Assembly (NCBI GenBank): GCA_050331475.1
Contig: JBHJGU010000129.1
Coordinates: 1 to 29,882, forward strand
Source of the DNA: JBHJGU01 sp050331475
GTDB taxonomy: Bacteria > Pseudomonadota > Alphaproteobacteria > Caulobacterales > Maricaulaceae
Length of the DNA stretch: 29,882 bases
Direction: 5' to 3'
The notes under the pieces were generated by a model. That model searched no databases, was not told the DNA's origin, and was given only the letters and a program-made list of their open reading frames with translations. A program made the position numbers and the translations under genes. Shown in pieces: positions 23,510 to 29,882 of this stretch (position 1 is its first letter; each line of letters begins with the position of its first letter).

Positions 23510-23878
23510 TTAAAAGCGGTCGCGCGTCACCCGAGCGATGGTTTCCAAAAGGCGGTCAAAATCCACCGGTTTGGGCTCGTAAGCGTCGCAACCGGCGGCG
23601 AAGCTTTCTTCGATATCAGACTTAAAGGCGCGCGCGGTCAGCGCGATGACCGGAATATGTTGGGAGGCCGGATCCGCCTTGATCGCGCGGGTGGCGTCCC
23701 AACCCGACATGATTGGCAAATTCACATCCATCAGGATCACGTCAGGCCGTAACTCGATAGCCTTGTCGACGCCGTCTTCCCCGTCCACCGCGCAAAACAC
23801 CTCAAACCCGCGCCGCCGCAAGCGCCGTTCAAGAATGTCGCGGTTGAATTCGTTATCCTCAACAATCAGAGTTTTCAT
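23510..23878 (-). CDS. Single-domain response regulator (DivK/CheY-like)
   Basis: A 122-residue stand-alone receiver. I start at the ATG ending at 23878 (MKTLIVEDNEFNRDIL); an upstream frame to 23950 adds 24 residues without homology. The acidic pocket is VEDN (residues 7-10), the phospho-acceptor aspartate is in DVILMDVNLPIMSGW, the switch Thr is in VIALTARA, and the Lys is in YEPKPVDFDRLL. The fold is complete and active-looking. No output domain is present, so it may pass phosphate onward or bind a target, like DivK. It lies upstream of the pseudokinase-YfiR-hybrid kinase operon on the same strand, which makes it a likely partner of the hybrid kinase. Confidence 0.92.
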   Translation of the reverse strand: MKTLIVEDNEFNRDILERRLRRRGFEVFCAVDGEDGVDKAIELRPDVILMDVNLPIMSGWDATRAIKADPASQHIPVIALTARAFKSDIEESFAAGCDAYEPKPVDFDRLLETIARVTRDRF

Positions 23879-23948
23879 GGCGTCAACAATCATCAAAAGC
23901 GGCCAACAACCGCTAGCTTGCACAATTTTGTTACGGATTTCATACGAC

Positions 23949-23999
23949 AAAAATACGGGCGCGGAACCTTAGTTTCCAAAACCACGCGGCGCCGCGCCC
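23949..23999 (-). terminator. Candidate intrinsic terminator of the molybdenum enzyme operon
   Basis: On the minus strand GGGCGCGG and CCGCGCCC (plus positions 23992-23999 and 23957-23964) form an 8-bp GC stem with a 27-base loop. That loop holds a smaller GGAA/TTCC helix. TTTTT follows 3 bases after the stem (plus 23949-23953). It lies 36 bases past the stop of the large subunit gene. The large loop lowers confidence. Confidence 0.5.
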
Positions 24000-24034
24000 G
24001 CCTGACGGCGGCGAGCGCGTGTCGAACTCTGCGG

Positions 24035-26278
24035 TTACACGGTGATCCGATCCCCGATCGGCAGTTTGCGAACCCGCACGCCGGCGGCCGCAAACAGCGC
24101 ATTGGCGACAGCGGGACCAATGGGCGGCAAACCGGGTTCGCCCACCCCCGTAGGCCGTTCGGCGGAGGCGACCACATGGACCTCCACCGGGGGCGCCTCG
24201 TTTAAGCGCAAAGGCTGGTAGCGATCGAAATTGGTTTGATCCACCACGCCGTCGGTCAGGGTGATTTGCTCGCGCCGGATCGCGCCGAGCCCCATTAAGA
24301 TCCCGCCTTGCATTTGGGCCTTCACCACGTCGGGCGTGATCGCGACCCCGCAATCGACCGCGCAGATCACCCGATCGCAGGTCCAGGACCCGTCCTCGGC
24401 CACGCTGACGTCGGCGATTTGGGCGACGAAGGAGCCAAAGCTTTCATGCACCGCCACCCCGCGGCCGCGGCGCTCGCCAAGGTCCGGCCCGGTCCAGTCG
24501 GCTTTTTCGGCGGCCAAGCGCAACGCCCCGGCCCAACGCGGCGCGGTCGGCCCCGTTGAGGCGTCGAGCAGCGCCAAGCGGAACGCGACCGGGTCGGCGT
24601 CCGCCATATGGGCGAGCTCGTCGATCAGGGTTTCGGTGACATAGCCATTATGGGTGTGCCCGACCGAGCGCCACCACAGGCACGGCACGGGGCTTTGCGG
24701 ATAGGTCACCCCGACGGACAGGTTCGCGATGGCGTAGGGCACGCCCCGCGCGCCCTCGACGGCGGAACTGTCGACCCCGTCAATGATCAGCCCCTCAAAG
24801 GACGAGCCGCGCAGATAGGACTGCATCGCCATGTCATGGGACCAGGCGAGGGGTTGTTTGTTCGCGTCTAGCCCCGCCTTCACCCGGTGCACGGACATGG
24901 GCCGGTACCGGCCCCCGGTCATGTCGTCTTCCCGCGACCAGATGAGCTTCACCGGCGCGCGGCCTTCAATGGCGCGCGCGATCATCACCGCCTCCGCGAC
25001 CCAATCGCTATCGGGCACCGCGCGGCGACCGAAGCTCCCGCCCGCGAGCATGGTATGGATCACCACCTGATCGGGTCGCACCCCAGCGATGGACGCGGCG
25101 ATGGTCTGATCCCCGGTCTGGAGCTGGGAGCCCGCCCAGATCTCGCACTTATCCGCGGAGAGCGCGCACACCGCATTGAGCGGCTCGAGCGGCGAGTGAG
25201 AGAGGTAGGGGAATTCATATTCCGCTTCAAAGGTTTGCGCGGCGTCGGCCATGGCCGTGTCCACATCGCCGTCCGCCCGTGCGCTCACAAGCTCGCCGTC
25301 CAGGGCTGCGCGCCAGTCGTCGAACATTTGGTCAGAGGACCGGGTTTCGGCGTCCGCGAAGTCCCATTCCACCGTCAATGCGTCCCGGCCCTTCTGGGCG
25401 GCGTAATAATCCGGCGCCAACACGGCGACCCCGCGCGGCGTCTCCACCACGTCGGTCACGGTCGGGGAGGCGGCTTTGGCGGTTTCGGGATCAAAGCTCA
25501 CCACCGTTCCGCCGAACTTCGGCGGTCGTTTCATCACCGCGACCAGCGCGCCCTCAGGGAAAACGTCGAGCGCAAACTGGCCCGAGCCGTCGGTTTTCAC
25601 CCGATTGTCCTTGCGCGGCAGGTCCTCCCGCCCGATCAGGGTGAAGTCGGCGGGATCTTTAACCGTCACCGTGTCCGGCGCGGGCAGGGCGCCCGCAATC
25701 CCGCTGAGTGCGCCAAAGCCGCTTTCCTGGCCCGACGCCTCATGGCGGACCCGGCCGGCGCTGACGGTGATCTCCTCCGCCGGCACGTCCCATAGCTGGG
25801 CGGCGGCGGAGATCAACAGCGCGCGCGCACCCGCGCCGGCTTGGCGCAGTTGATCCCAAGAGCTCGCCATGGCGGTCGACCCGCCCGTGCCCTGAATGCC
25901 AAACAGCGGGTTGGCGTAGCGGGTCACATCCGCGGGCGCGAATTCGTAGTCGACTTGATCCCATGCCGCATCCAGCTCTTCCGCCGCAATGGCGAGCAGA
26001 CCCGTGGTGACGCCTTGGCCCATTTCTAGGTGACGCGAGACTACGGTCACCCGGTCGTCGGCATGGATTTTCACATAGGCGTTCGCTGCGAAATCCTGGG
26101 CCTGGGGCGCTTGGGCTTCCGGCTCCGGGGCGGGGTCGGCCGGCGGGGCGGGCGCGGGCTCTTGGCTGCAGGCGACCGCGAAGCCGCCCGCGCTTAAGGC
26201 GGAGACTTTCAAAAACCCGCGGCGGGAGAGCGGCGCGACGGCTTCGGGCCGGAAAGCGGATGTGAGTTTACCCAACAT
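24035..26278 (-). CDS. iorB: Molybdopterin-binding subunit, isoquinoline 1-oxidoreductase/aldehyde dehydrogenase type
   Basis: This is a 747-residue xanthine-oxidase-family catalytic subunit with a Tat signal: SRRGFLKVS (18-26), a hydrophobic stretch, then the lipobox AVAC with Cys37. It may thus be a periplasmic lipoprotein. A Pro/Ala-rich linker follows. Family segments are VTVVSRHLEMGQGVTTGLLAIAAEELD, QGTGGSTAMASSWDQLRQAGA, then GGSFGRRAVPD and WRSVGHTHNGYVTE, and TGVGEPGLPPIGPAVANA with the catalytic Glu714. It likely hydroxylates N-heterocycles or oxidises aldehydes; the substrate is unknown. The start lies 3 bases after the small subunit stop. The iorB name is by family resemblance, not proven function. 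Confidence 0.88.
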   Translation of the reverse strand: MLGKLTSAFRPEAVAPLSRRGFLKVSALSAGGFAVACSQEPAPAPPADPAPEPEAQAPQAQDFAANAYVKIHADDRVTVVSRHLEMGQGVTTGLLAIAAEELDAAWDQVDYEFAPADVTRYANPLFGIQGTGGSTAMASSWDQLRQAGAGARALLISAAAQLWDVPAEEITVSAGRVRHEASGQESGFGALSGIAGALPAPDTVTVKDPADFTLIGREDLPRKDNRVKTDGSGQFALDVFPEGALVAVMKRPPKFGGTVVSFDPETAKAASPTVTDVVETPRGVAVLAPDYYAAQKGRDALTVEWDFADAETRSSDQMFDDWRAALDGELVSARADGDVDTAMADAAQTFEAEYEFPYLSHSPLEPLNAVCALSADKCEIWAGSQLQTGDQTIAASIAGVRPDQVVIHTMLAGGSFGRRAVPDSDWVAEAVMIARAIEGRAPVKLIWSREDDMTGGRYRPMSVHRVKAGLDANKQPLAWSHDMAMQSYLRGSSFEGLIIDGVDSSAVEGARGVPYAIANLSVGVTYPQSPVPCLWWRSVGHTHNGYVTETLIDELAHMADADPVAFRLALLDASTGPTAPRWAGALRLAAEKADWTGPDLGERRGRGVAVHESFGSFVAQIADVSVAEDGSWTCDRVICAVDCGVAITPDVVKAQMQGGILMGLGAIRREQITLTDGVVDQTNFDRYQPLRLNEAPPVEVHVVASAERPTGVGEPGLPPIGPAVANALFAAAGVRVRKLPIGDRITV

Positions 26279-26281
26279 GGC

Positions 26282-26743
26282 TTAGCCCTCCGTCAATTTC
26301 TTCGAGGCCGCCTTCACGCCGTCGCGGATCCGCGCGTAGGTGGCGCAACGGCACAGATTACCGCCCATGGCGGCGTCAATGTCGTCGTCCGTGGGCTGAG
26401 GCGTGTCTTTGAGGAGCGCGGTCGCGGCCATGATCTGGCCCGATTGGCACCAACCGCACTGCACCACATTGCCCTCGCGCCAAGCCTCGACCACCGCGGT
26501 CGCTTCCGCGCCGTCTAAGCCTTCGATGGTGGTGATCTCGGTCCCTTCGACGGCGGCCATGGGCGTGACGCACGCCCGGCCCGGCAGCCCGTCTTGGTAG
26601 ACCGTGCAGGCCCCGCATTGCGCGATGCCGCAGCCGAACCGCACCCCGGTCAGCTGAAGGTCCTCGCGCAGATACCACAGAAGCGGGCGATCCATGTCGC
26701 CGTCATACCGGCGGGTCTCGCCGTTCACCGTGAACTCGATCAT
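26282..26743 (-). CDS. iorA: [2Fe-2S] subunit of the molybdenum hydroxylase
   Basis: The 153-residue iron-sulfur partner of the next gene carries electrons from the molybdenum centre. A plant-type 2Fe-2S site is formed by FGCGIAQCGACTVY and ACVTP (Cys38, Cys43, Cys46, Cys58). The second, helical site is QCGWCQSGQI and LCRCATY (Cys96, Cys99, Cys131, Cys133). All eight ligands are intact. It has no signal peptide, so it would be exported by hitch-hiking with the Tat-bearing large subunit. The ATG is preceded by AAGGG at 8 bases. No FAD subunit, cytochrome c or CoxG/MobA-type helper gene is near; the electron acceptor and cofactor maturation must come from elsewhere. Confidence 0.94.
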   Translation of the reverse strand: MIEFTVNGETRRYDGDMDRPLLWYLREDLQLTGVRFGCGIAQCGACTVYQDGLPGRACVTPMAAVEGTEITTIEGLDGAEATAVVEAWREGNVVQCGWCQSGQIMAATALLKDTPQPTDDDIDAAMGGNLCRCATYARIRDGVKAASKKLTEG

Positions 26744-26879
26744 CGAAAGCGCCCTTTATTGCCCGGACCCGTTGTACCCTAGCTTGGAGGGTTTCTGAAG
26801 GGCGTATGCGACGGTGGCCCGGCTTTGGCCGCGTCGCGTTCGGGTTGCGGGGAAACCTCTGGGGGCGTCGCGATGACGG

Positions 26880-27551
26880 CTAATCCTTAATCGGCCGCCC
26901 CCGCTCATCCCGCCCGATGGTGGCGTAGGCCTCCGCTGTCGCACCTGCGATATGCGGCACATGGCGCACCGGCGTCAGGTCGGCGACATGTGTTTCGTTA
27001 AGAATAAGCAGTTGCAGGTTTGTGAGGTCTTGGAGGGGCGAGAGATCCTGGACGTCGGTTTCTACAAGTAAAAGTGTTTCCAGTGTCGTCAGTGCTTTGA
27101 GGGGAGCGAGGTTGGTCACTTTGGTTCTGGAGAGATCAAGGGTTTCCAGGGCTGTCAGAGCTTGGAGGCCGGCGAGGTTCTCGATTTTGGTGTCGGAGAG
27201 CCATAGAATTCGCAGTTTTGAGAGGTTTCCGAGGGGGGCGAGGTTAGTCACCCTGGTGAAAGAGAGGTCTATTTCTAGAACGCCATTCAAATTAAGTGCG
27301 TGCAGAATGTCTGGTAAGGACCTCATAGCGCTGTCGGTGCACCAGCTACTTGCAAAGGTTGCAATATAGGTACCGTTCTCAGCGACCGCTAGACCCATGC
27401 TACTCAGCGCCGCTCGGGCGGCTTCTTTTTGCAGATTGGGGGCAAGGGCTAATCCCACCCCCGCCGCGGCGACCCAGCCCGCGAGCAAAATCGGCAACAT
27501 GACGGGCCGGGCGCGGCGGATCCAAGAGGGTTTCATCCGGCCTAAGAGCAC
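26880..27551 (-). CDS. Membrane helix plus leucine-rich repeat tail of the STAND gene
   Basis: This 223-residue frame lies directly after the STAND NTPase in the same reading frame, split from it only by TAA (27558-27560). Its GTG has no clear ribosome-binding site, so it is probably the C-terminal part of one larger protein. It begins MLLGRMKPSWIRRARPV, then a membrane helix (MLPILLAGWVAAAGVGLAL, about 18-36), then an N-terminal cap with CTDSAMRSL. About five 22-residue leucine-rich repeats follow (LDLSRTKVTNLAPLKALTTLE type, residues about 85-200), and a tail PHIAGATAEAYATIGRDERGRP. DNA shows the same period: GCGAG recurs at 27106, 27172 and 27238, exactly 66 bases apart. Base use is lower in GC (29 of 60 in 27061-27120). 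Confidence 0.8.
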   Translation of the reverse strand: MLLGRMKPSWIRRARPVMLPILLAGWVAAAGVGLALAPNLQKEAARAALSSMGLAVAENGTYIATFASSWCTDSAMRSLPDILHALNLNGVLEIDLSFTRVTNLAPLGNLSKLRILWLSDTKIENLAGLQALTALETLDLSRTKVTNLAPLKALTTLETLLLVETDVQDLSPLQDLTNLQLLILNETHVADLTPVRHVPHIAGATAEAYATIGRDERGRPIKD

Positions 27552-27557
27552 GCCGAT

Positions 27558-28931
27558 TTACCGGGCCAAAAAGTCGTGGGCGATTTCCCACCGCTCCTTA
27601 TCGGGCGTTTGTGGGCGGACTAGCCCGCGGGTGTCCAAATGGCTGAGCGTAGCCTTTACGTGCCAAGCCTTCATCCCCGTCGCCGCCGTCAGCGCTTCCA
27701 CCGTCTGGGGCGCTTTCGTGCCCGCATCAGTGATGAGGGCGTTGAGCACAGCCGGCGCAAGATCCTGGGCGGGCCCTTCCGCAATCGAGTCACGCAAATA
27801 TTGATCAATGAGTTTGCCGGGATCGGCCGCCGATCCCTCGACCGCGCGGCTGAGCGCTAGGCCGGCCATATTCAGCGTGATCGGTCGGTAAAGCCCGCGC
27901 GCGTCCTCGATCTTATCCAACCCGGCGAACAGTTTATCGAAACCCGCTGCGGTGTAATCCGGCAGGCCTTGGCTCAGAAACGCTTGCGCGGCGCGCCGGT
28001 TAAAGGGGGCGAGTTCGACGCTGGTTTCGCCGTCTTGGGCGGGCGGCAAGCCGCCCTTATAGAGCAGCGCCCGGTAGTCGGTGCGAAACACGCACAGGAG
28101 CTTAAATCCCCGCCGCGGGCTGTCGTGCAAATCCTGGAGCAAGGCGGCGAGGCCCCCGCGCTCCGCCTCGTCATGCAGGATCAGGAATTCTTCGAATTGG
28201 TCGAGCACCAGAAGCGTCGTCCGCCCCTTGGCGCGCGCGTGCTCCGCCGCCCGGTCGATCAAATCCGCGAGGCTCGTGTCGTCCGGCGGGGGCGTATCGA
28301 ACACGTCCTTCGCCTCGCGCAAAGCCTGGCGCAGGCCCGCTTCGGGGTCTTCATCCACCCGCGCGGTGATTGTCAGCCAATCGTCCTTTCGCAATTTCGG
28401 CAGCACGCCCGCCGCCATGAGCGAGGATTTCCCCGCGCCCGACGCGCCATAGAGGTAAAGGAGGGATCGCGAGGAATGGGAGAGCCACCCGAAGACGTGC
28501 GCATCCGCGCCGTCGGGGCGGCGATAGGCTTCGGTGTCCTGTGGGCCATAGGGCGTGGTGCGGAACCCGAACAATAATCGTGCTGCGGGCGTCGGGGTGG
28601 CCTCGGTGATCTCCGCCTCGCGCCGCAAGGCGTCGGTCCGAACCGCTTCCGCCACGATGGGGTGAAGAAAGGTCCAAGTACCGGCGATGGCAAAACCAAC
28701 CAAGGCGATGCTCAGCCAAAATGCTGTCGGATTCGCGAAGCGCGCGGACCAATCGACGCCCAGTGCGGTGAGGCCGGCAAAACACGTGCCCCCTACAATG
28801 ACCAGCACCAATGCTGAATAAAGACATGCCGTAACGCGGGATCCCCGGATGCGCGTACTGATGCTCGGTACGTTGTTAAGGGCGAATGTCGCCACGCCGC
28901 TAACCACACCGCCTAAGACGACTTGTTCCAC
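27558..28931 (-). CDS. Membrane-anchored STAND-type NTPase (nSTAND1-like)
   Basis: A 457-residue protein with hydrophobic segments at about 3-18, 34-58 and 70-94, then a signal-transduction NTPase. Walker A is YGASGAGKSSLMAAG (Gly162 to Ser169), Walker B is TTLLVLDQFEEFLIL with Asp244, followed by LLCVFRTDYRALLYKGG (sensor region) and ELAPFNRRAAQAFL. A C-terminal winged-helix-like part holds VEALTAATGMKAWHVKATLSHLDTRGLVR and ends WEIAHDFLAR at the TAA. Such NTPases are known in bacterial conflict and signalling proteins, with C-terminal repeats sensing a ligand. Here the leucine-rich tail lies in frame after the stop. The start is a GTG (28929-28931). A leader hairpin ends 3 bases before it. 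No TIR, nuclease or protease effector is visible; membrane helices are the only candidate effector. Confidence 0.82.
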   Translation of the reverse strand: MEQVVLGGVVSGVATFALNNVPSISTRIRGSRVTACLYSALVLVIVGGTCFAGLTALGVDWSARFANPTAFWLSIALVGFAIAGTWTFLHPIVAEAVRTDALRREAEITEATPTPAARLLFGFRTTPYGPQDTEAYRRPDGADAHVFGWLSHSSRSLLYLYGASGAGKSSLMAAGVLPKLRKDDWLTITARVDEDPEAGLRQALREAKDVFDTPPPDDTSLADLIDRAAEHARAKGRTTLLVLDQFEEFLILHDEAERGGLAALLQDLHDSPRRGFKLLCVFRTDYRALLYKGGLPPAQDGETSVELAPFNRRAAQAFLSQGLPDYTAAGFDKLFAGLDKIEDARGLYRPITLNMAGLALSRAVEGSAADPGKLIDQYLRDSIAEGPAQDLAPAVLNALITDAGTKAPQTVEALTAATGMKAWHVKATLSHLDTRGLVRPQTPDKERWEIAHDFLAR

Positions 28932-28934
28932 GTT

Positions 28935-28969
28935 CTCGTCCCCCGACGGTCCTGCACGCCGGGGGCGAG
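28935..28969 (-). promoter_or_regulatory. Leader hairpin abutting the STAND start codon
   Basis: CTCG-CCCCCG pairs with CGGGGG-A-CGAG (one bulged base, 10 base pairs, 14-base loop) on the minus strand. The 3' arm ends 3 bases before the GTG and contains the only purine-rich stretch that could be a ribosome-binding site. Folding would hide it, which suggests repressed or conditional translation. Confidence 0.45.
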
Positions 28970-28984
28970 TATGCGGAGGGATCG

Positions 28985-29005
28985 CCCCAGGCGCAATCGC
29001 CGGGG
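28985..29005 (-). terminator. Hairpin downstream of the RTX gene
   Basis: CCCC-GGCG-ATTG-CGCC-T-GGGG on the minus strand forms an 8-bp stem with one bulge and a 4-base loop, 21 bases after the RTX stop. No T-run follows, so it is a weak terminator or a 3'-end stabiliser. Confidence 0.35.
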
Positions 29006-29026
29006 CTGCTGGACGCCCGTCTTGCG

Positions 29027-29797
29027 CTACGCCGCCAGTTCGGCGAGGGGCAGGTCATCCGCGGGGGTGAAGGTGACCGTGGCGACGCCGTCACCCGCGA
29101 CCACACTCACCTCAGCTGGGCCGTCAAAGGCGAGGTCGACCGCGAGTTCGGCGGTCGTGTCGCCGTCGCTGAGTGTTAGGATCCCGGTGTCCGCGTCGAA
29201 GAGAGCGGTGAGCGCGTCCACCCCCTCAACCAGGATTGAGTCTTGCGCCTCCAGACCCAGGATCGTGTCCCCATCGAGCCCGGCTAAGGCATCGGCGATC
29301 GTATCGGCGCCGCCCCCGCCGATCAGCGTGTCCGCGCCGGCCGCCCCGATCAGAAGGTCATCGCCAACCCCACCAACGAGACTGTCCGCCCCCGCGCCGC
29401 CGTCGAGGGTGTCATCGCCCGCGCCGGCATTCAGGAAGTCATTCCCCGCCCCACCGCTAAGCGTGTCGTTACCCGCGCCCGCGAGCACTTGGTCCGCGCC
29501 GCCGCCAGCGGTGATCACGTCGTCGCCCGCACCGGTTTCGAACCGTTCCCCGCCATCGGTCCCCACAACGGTGTCCTCAAACGCGGTGGCGATCACGATC
29601 TCCACATCGGTCAAGCTCGTGCCCGCGCCTGGACCCAGCTCGCCCGCAGCCAATGCTTCGCCCGCCTCAAGATCGATAGTGAGCCCGCCTGCGGCGTCCG
29701 CAAAACTGACCGTGTCGAGGCCTGCGCCGCCGTCCACCGCGCCGCCGTCCGCGCCCGGGGTGAGTAGGTCGTCGCCCGCGCCGCCGAAGAGGACGTC
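29027..29797 (-). CDS. RTX calcium-binding repeat protein, C-terminal part
   Basis: This is the C-terminal part of a larger secreted-type RTX protein, open from the in-frame TAG at 29798-29800 down to 29027. Glycine- and aspartate-rich nonapeptides (GGxGxDxLx) fill the middle: GAGDDVITAGGGADQVLAGAG, then NDTLSGGAGNDFLNAGAGDD and TLDGGAGADSLVGGVGDD. Such repeats form a calcium-bound parallel beta-roll. A non-repeat block (about GGLTIDLEAGEALAAGELG) lies before them, as in serralysin-like and haemolysin-type calcium-binding modules. The last 80 residues are acidic strands ending LAELAA, a likely type I secretion signal region; no enzyme domain is in view. The first in-window possible start (GTG at 29737) is inside the repeat, so this is not a real beginning. 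Confidence 0.8.
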   Translation of the reverse strand, partial: DVLFGGAGDDLLTPGADGGAVDGGAGLDTVSFADAAGGLTIDLEAGEALAAGELGPGAGTSLTDVEIVIATAFEDTVVGTDGGERFETGAGDDVITAGGGADQVLAGAGNDTLSGGAGNDFLNAGAGDDTLDGGAGADSLVGGVGDDLLIGAAGADTLIGGGGADTIADALAGLDGDTILGLEAQDSILVEGVDALTALFDADTGILTLSDGDTTAELAVDLAFDGPAEVSVVAGDGVATVTFTPADDLPLAELAA

Positions 29798-29800
29798 CTA

Positions 29801-29882
29801 CCCCAGCCCGCCCTCGAGCAGCTCCTCGCCCGCGCCGCCGTCCAGCTCCTCCGCGCCCACCACGCCGGGGATCGCGTCCGCC
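29801..29882 (-). pseudogene. Upstream piece of the same RTX frame
   Basis: Before the TAG the same frame reads on from the window edge: ADAIPGVVGAEELDGGAGEE, then LLEGGLG, stop, DVLFGGAGDDLL. The stop falls at a variable position of the GGxGxDxL nonapeptide, so the repeat register continues exactly across it. Several repeat aspartates are glutamates here (EEL, GEEL). The protein's N-terminus is outside the window. Confidence 0.65.

Noticed and set aside
23249..23752. 167-residue plus-strand frame across the gap and the receiver gene
   Set aside because: Half of it is antisense to a clear receiver domain, and the rest has no family match or ribosome-binding site.
29027..29737. Tandem DNA repeats suggestive of a CRISPR or satellite array
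   Set aside because: The repeats are coding RTX nonapeptides with degenerate codons, with no direct-repeat/spacer structure.
19751..29882. Genome-wide reassignment of TAA/TAG to glutamine
   Set aside because: truB and bioA end in TAA, and rpsO, the winged-helix gene and alkaline phosphatase end in TAG, at the expected family lengths, so both codons work as stops here.

Overview
The window looks like chromosomal DNA from a high-GC alphaproteobacterium. The opening order rbfA-truB-rpsO-pnp is typical of that class. The single-domain DivK/CheY-like receiver, the MoeB-like protein, the RarD-type EamA transporter and the isoquinoline-1-oxidoreductase type molybdenum enzyme also fit. A Caulobacterales, Maricaulales or Parvularculales-like host is a guess from gene style only. 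I see no rRNA, tRNA, CRISPR array or insertion sequence.

Layout. 1-3.8 kb: ribosome maturation, tRNA pseudouridylation and RNA turnover, closed by a strong intrinsic terminator. 3.8-7.8 kb: biotin genes bioD and bioF (minus) divergent from bioA (plus), with an 11-bp inverted repeat filling the 47-bp gap, then a convergent moeB-like gene. 7.8-9.3 kb: a TetR regulator divergent from a CPBP intramembrane protease, sharing a near-perfect 22-bp palindrome. 9.3-11.9 kb: a DUF2141-DUF2306 membrane protein divergent from a membrane protein/winged-helix regulator pair, with a 39-bp composite dyad between them. 11.9-16.3 kb: iron alcohol dehydrogenase, then an epoxide-hydrolase-like protein, a RarD-like transporter and asd in one overlapping operon. 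16.3-17.7 kb: a nucleoside 2-deoxyribosyltransferase divergent from a broken, partly AT-rich membrane protein gene. 17.8-19.7 kb: secreted alkaline phosphatase and a DUF1428 protein. 19.7-23.9 kb: a signalling locus with a hybrid kinase carrying a CHASE8-like sensor, a YfiR-like periplasmic protein, a degenerate kinase and a lone receiver. 24-26.7 kb: a two-subunit Tat-exported molybdenum hydroxylase. 26.9-28.9 kb: a membrane STAND NTPase with a leucine-rich-repeat tail. 29-29.9 kb: the C-terminal part of an RTX calcium-binding repeat protein that runs off the window.

The most unusual theme is disrupted reading frames. Three large minus-strand genes (sensor kinase, STAND-LRR, RTX) are each cut by one in-frame TAA or TAG inside an otherwise continuous frame, and each stop is one C-to-T change from a glutamine codon. 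A fourth gene carries two compensating frameshifts, both at homopolymers. TAA and TAG also end ordinary intact genes here, so a wholesale code change is unlikely. Pseudogenisation, phase-variable or readthrough expression, or sequence error remain open. The best candidates for a little-described system are the membrane STAND-LRR gene with its start-adjacent leader hairpin, and the YfiR/CHASE8-kinase/pseudokinase signalling locus.
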